This document shows, in pieces, positions 59,082 through 62,000 of a stretch of 64,000 nt of DNA. Position numbers and translations under genes: made by a program. Below the pieces are notes generated by a model, which saw only the letters and a list, made by a program, of their open reading frames with translations, searched no databases and was not told the DNA's origin. Within the stretch, counting starts at the first letter, position 1. The number at the start of each line of letters is the position of its first letter. The stretch comes from Lates calcarifer (Eukaryota; Chordata; Actinopteri; Centropomidae): the NCBI RefSeq assembly GCF_001640805.2, contig NC_066833.1:1251992-1315991 (forward strand), in the 5' to 3' direction.

Positions 59082-62000
59082 TTTTAAAATGATTTGATAG
59101 TTTATTAAAATTTTTTTCTCTGTATTTTGTATTTATTGTGCTCTGTTTGTAAACATTGTGATGGCAGTTAAATGTCATTAAATAATGTCAAACCTTTGCT
59201 GCCTCAGAAATGGTTTTGCCCAAAAAAGGTAAAATTCAGTTGGAAGAGGAAGGGACGTTTGAGATTCCCACCCTGAAGAAAGCAACCAGAGTCTTGAGGG
59301 AAGTGGAAGAGGAGCAGGAGATCATCAAATTGAAGAAGATTCCATCAGCTCCACCTAAAGAGGTTGAAGAAGAGGAAAAACCTCAGAAGGTCACCAAGAC
59401 CACTGTGTTCCATGTTGAGGAAATGGTTCATAAAGAAGAGGCTATTGAGATGTCAGTCGCAACCAGGAGACCTGTGGAGGAGAGGAAGCCTCGGGAGAAA
59501 GCAGATATAGTAAAAAAGCCAGAAGTTATGAAACCTAAAGAAAAGGAACAAACAGAGGCTCCTAAAGATGCATGGACCCGCCAGAAACCCGTCCCAAAAG
59601 ATGAGAAACCAGATGATAAGATTTCTCTTAAGAAAACACCCAAGACACCAAAGGAAGAGGAACCTGCCCCGCCTAGTGCCGCCTTGAAGAAAGTGAAAAA
59701 GTTGCCTTTGGATGAGGAGGAACCAGAAGTAGTCAAACTAAAACCATTTGAGAAGCCTGTTAAACCACCAGAGGAGCCAGAGACAGTCAAAACTGAGAGA
59801 CCGGACAGGGACACTGTGCCTTTCCAGAAAGGAGAGAGAATTCCAAGAGAGGTAGAAACCAAAGAACTTCCAAAAAAACCTGAGAAAGAACTTCCCGAGG
59901 AAAAGGAGCCACCAGCCAAGATGCCAAAGCCATTAGATAAAAAGAAAACCCCAGAGAAAGAGCCAGAGGAGGTAAAAGCGCCCACTAAGGTGAAGAAAGT
60001 CCCAACACAGGAACAAGAGATAGAGAGTGTCAAGCTGAAACCCTTTTCCAGGCCTTCCAGGGAGGAAGCAGAACCTGAGAAGAAACCAGCAGAGGAGAAA
60101 GAGAAAAAGCCAATTGATGACCTGCACCGACGTCGCATCAGTCCAGAGGAAAAACCAAAAGAACGAGAGCCAGAGGCCAGACCGAAGAAACCTGAGCTCC
60201 CAGAAGCTCCAGCGAAGAAGCTGGAGAAGCCAAAGGAGGTAGAGGCAGTTCCAACTGAGAAGACAGTGTCTCCTGTGCCAGCTCCTGTTAAGAAACCTGA
60301 GAAGGTTCCTGAGGAACCCAAACCTCTGCAGCTGAAGAAGGGAGTCACGCCCAAGGCAAAAGAGGAGAAGGAAGAAGTTGCTCTGAAGCCTGTGGAGCAG
60401 TTCAAGAAGGTTGAGCTGAAAAAGACGCCATCTCCTAAAGTTGAGAAGCTTAAAGAAGCAGAGGCAGTCCCTGTTGAGAGGAAGCCTAGTATTGATCAAC
60501 TCAAAAAGGTCCCTAAAACTGTTTCACCAAAAGAATCTATTGAAGCTGTGACTCTTAAAAAGGTCCCAAAGAAGCCATCACCAGAGGAGGAGAAGGCTGC
60601 AGAACCAGCAAAACCCGATAAAGGGAAGGTTCCACTGGTAAAGGAGGTCTCTCCTGGAGCTGTTCAGATGAAGAAGATTGCCACCCAACCAGAGGAAGAG
60701 GTGTTTGAAGAGGAGTTCAAGGCCGAGGAAGAGGCAGAGCAGGAGGAGGAAGAGGCCTGGGGCTGGGAGCTGGTTCCCAGTGAGAGTTACGGCTCTGAGG
60801 ATTGGGAAGGTGAAGGAGAAGAGGGTGCTCTGGAAGTTCCAGGGGTGACCAGCAGAGGTGAGATGGTGGCAGCCCCAGCTCAAGGGGTGACAACCAAGAA
60901 AAACCTTCCCTTCATGACCTGAATAATCTCTACCCATTTCCACCATCATGCCTCCATCTAAATCATCTTTACCTCATCGTATCTTACATGTGACGCGATT
61001 TACACCATCTCTTTCTTGTACTTATGTTAATCATCATTTTGTTTGTCAAACTGTCTGGTCATGTTCATTGCTTTCTCTCATTTCTGTCATGTCAATTGTG
61101 TGTCTGCCATTTCAATATCAAGCCAATCTCATCAGTGCAACATGTGTTTTCTCCACTTATGCCATCTCTACATTTCTGTTTGTCATTCCATCTCTTCATC
61201 ATGTGAAGATACATCACTGCAGAATTGAAATCATGCATTATTCATCATCTTCATTGCCTTCATTTCATTGCATTATTTCATATATGTACCATCACTGTCG
61301 CGTCATATTTGCCTATCCACTTCAGTGGTCCATTACATATCTCCCAGCTGTGGCATATTTATAAAGACATTAATATACAATAACATTGTGTGCAGCAAAC
61401 TTATTTTTATTGTTTCTGAACAGAGGGACAACCAACAGAGGAAGCAGGAAGAGGGAGAGGTAGAGGGCTGAAACGTAAGTCTGTTGTCTTATTACATCTA
61501 TGAACTGTGCCTGTGAATTCTCAGCAAGAAAAAACTAAGATGTTCCTCATCCTTCATTTTTAATATCTTTTTCAGCCAAGCAGACCCCGTCCCCTGGAGA
61601 AGGCAGGGGTCGTGGCCTGAGGCCTGGAGGAAAGGGTCCCCCACCACCGGAGGAACCTTTCGCAGGATTCAAGCTCAAAGCTGTCCCCCTGAAGTTCATC
61701 AAGAAGCTTCAGGACATTGTGTTGCAGGAAGCCGAGTCTATTGGCTCGTCTGCTGTGTTTGAGTGTGAGGTCTCACCATCTACTGCTGTTACTTCATGGA
61801 TGAAAGATGACAGCAACCTGCGTGAGAGCCCCAAGCACAAGTTCACTTCTGATGGCAAAGATCGAAAGTTGCACATTATTGATGTCCAGCTGTCCGACAC
61901 TGGTGAATATACCTGTGTGGCCAAGAACGCTGGCAAGGAAGTAACATGCACCGCTAAGCTCATTGTTGAAGGTATTCTTTTTTCACTGTCTTATAAAAAA

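Noticed and set aside
59428..60405. Antisense open frame rich in Gly, Ser and Phe, and similar ones opposite 40046-40997
   Set aside because: Mirror images of Pro/Lys/Glu PEVK coding on the + strand; low complexity and no start or promoter context.
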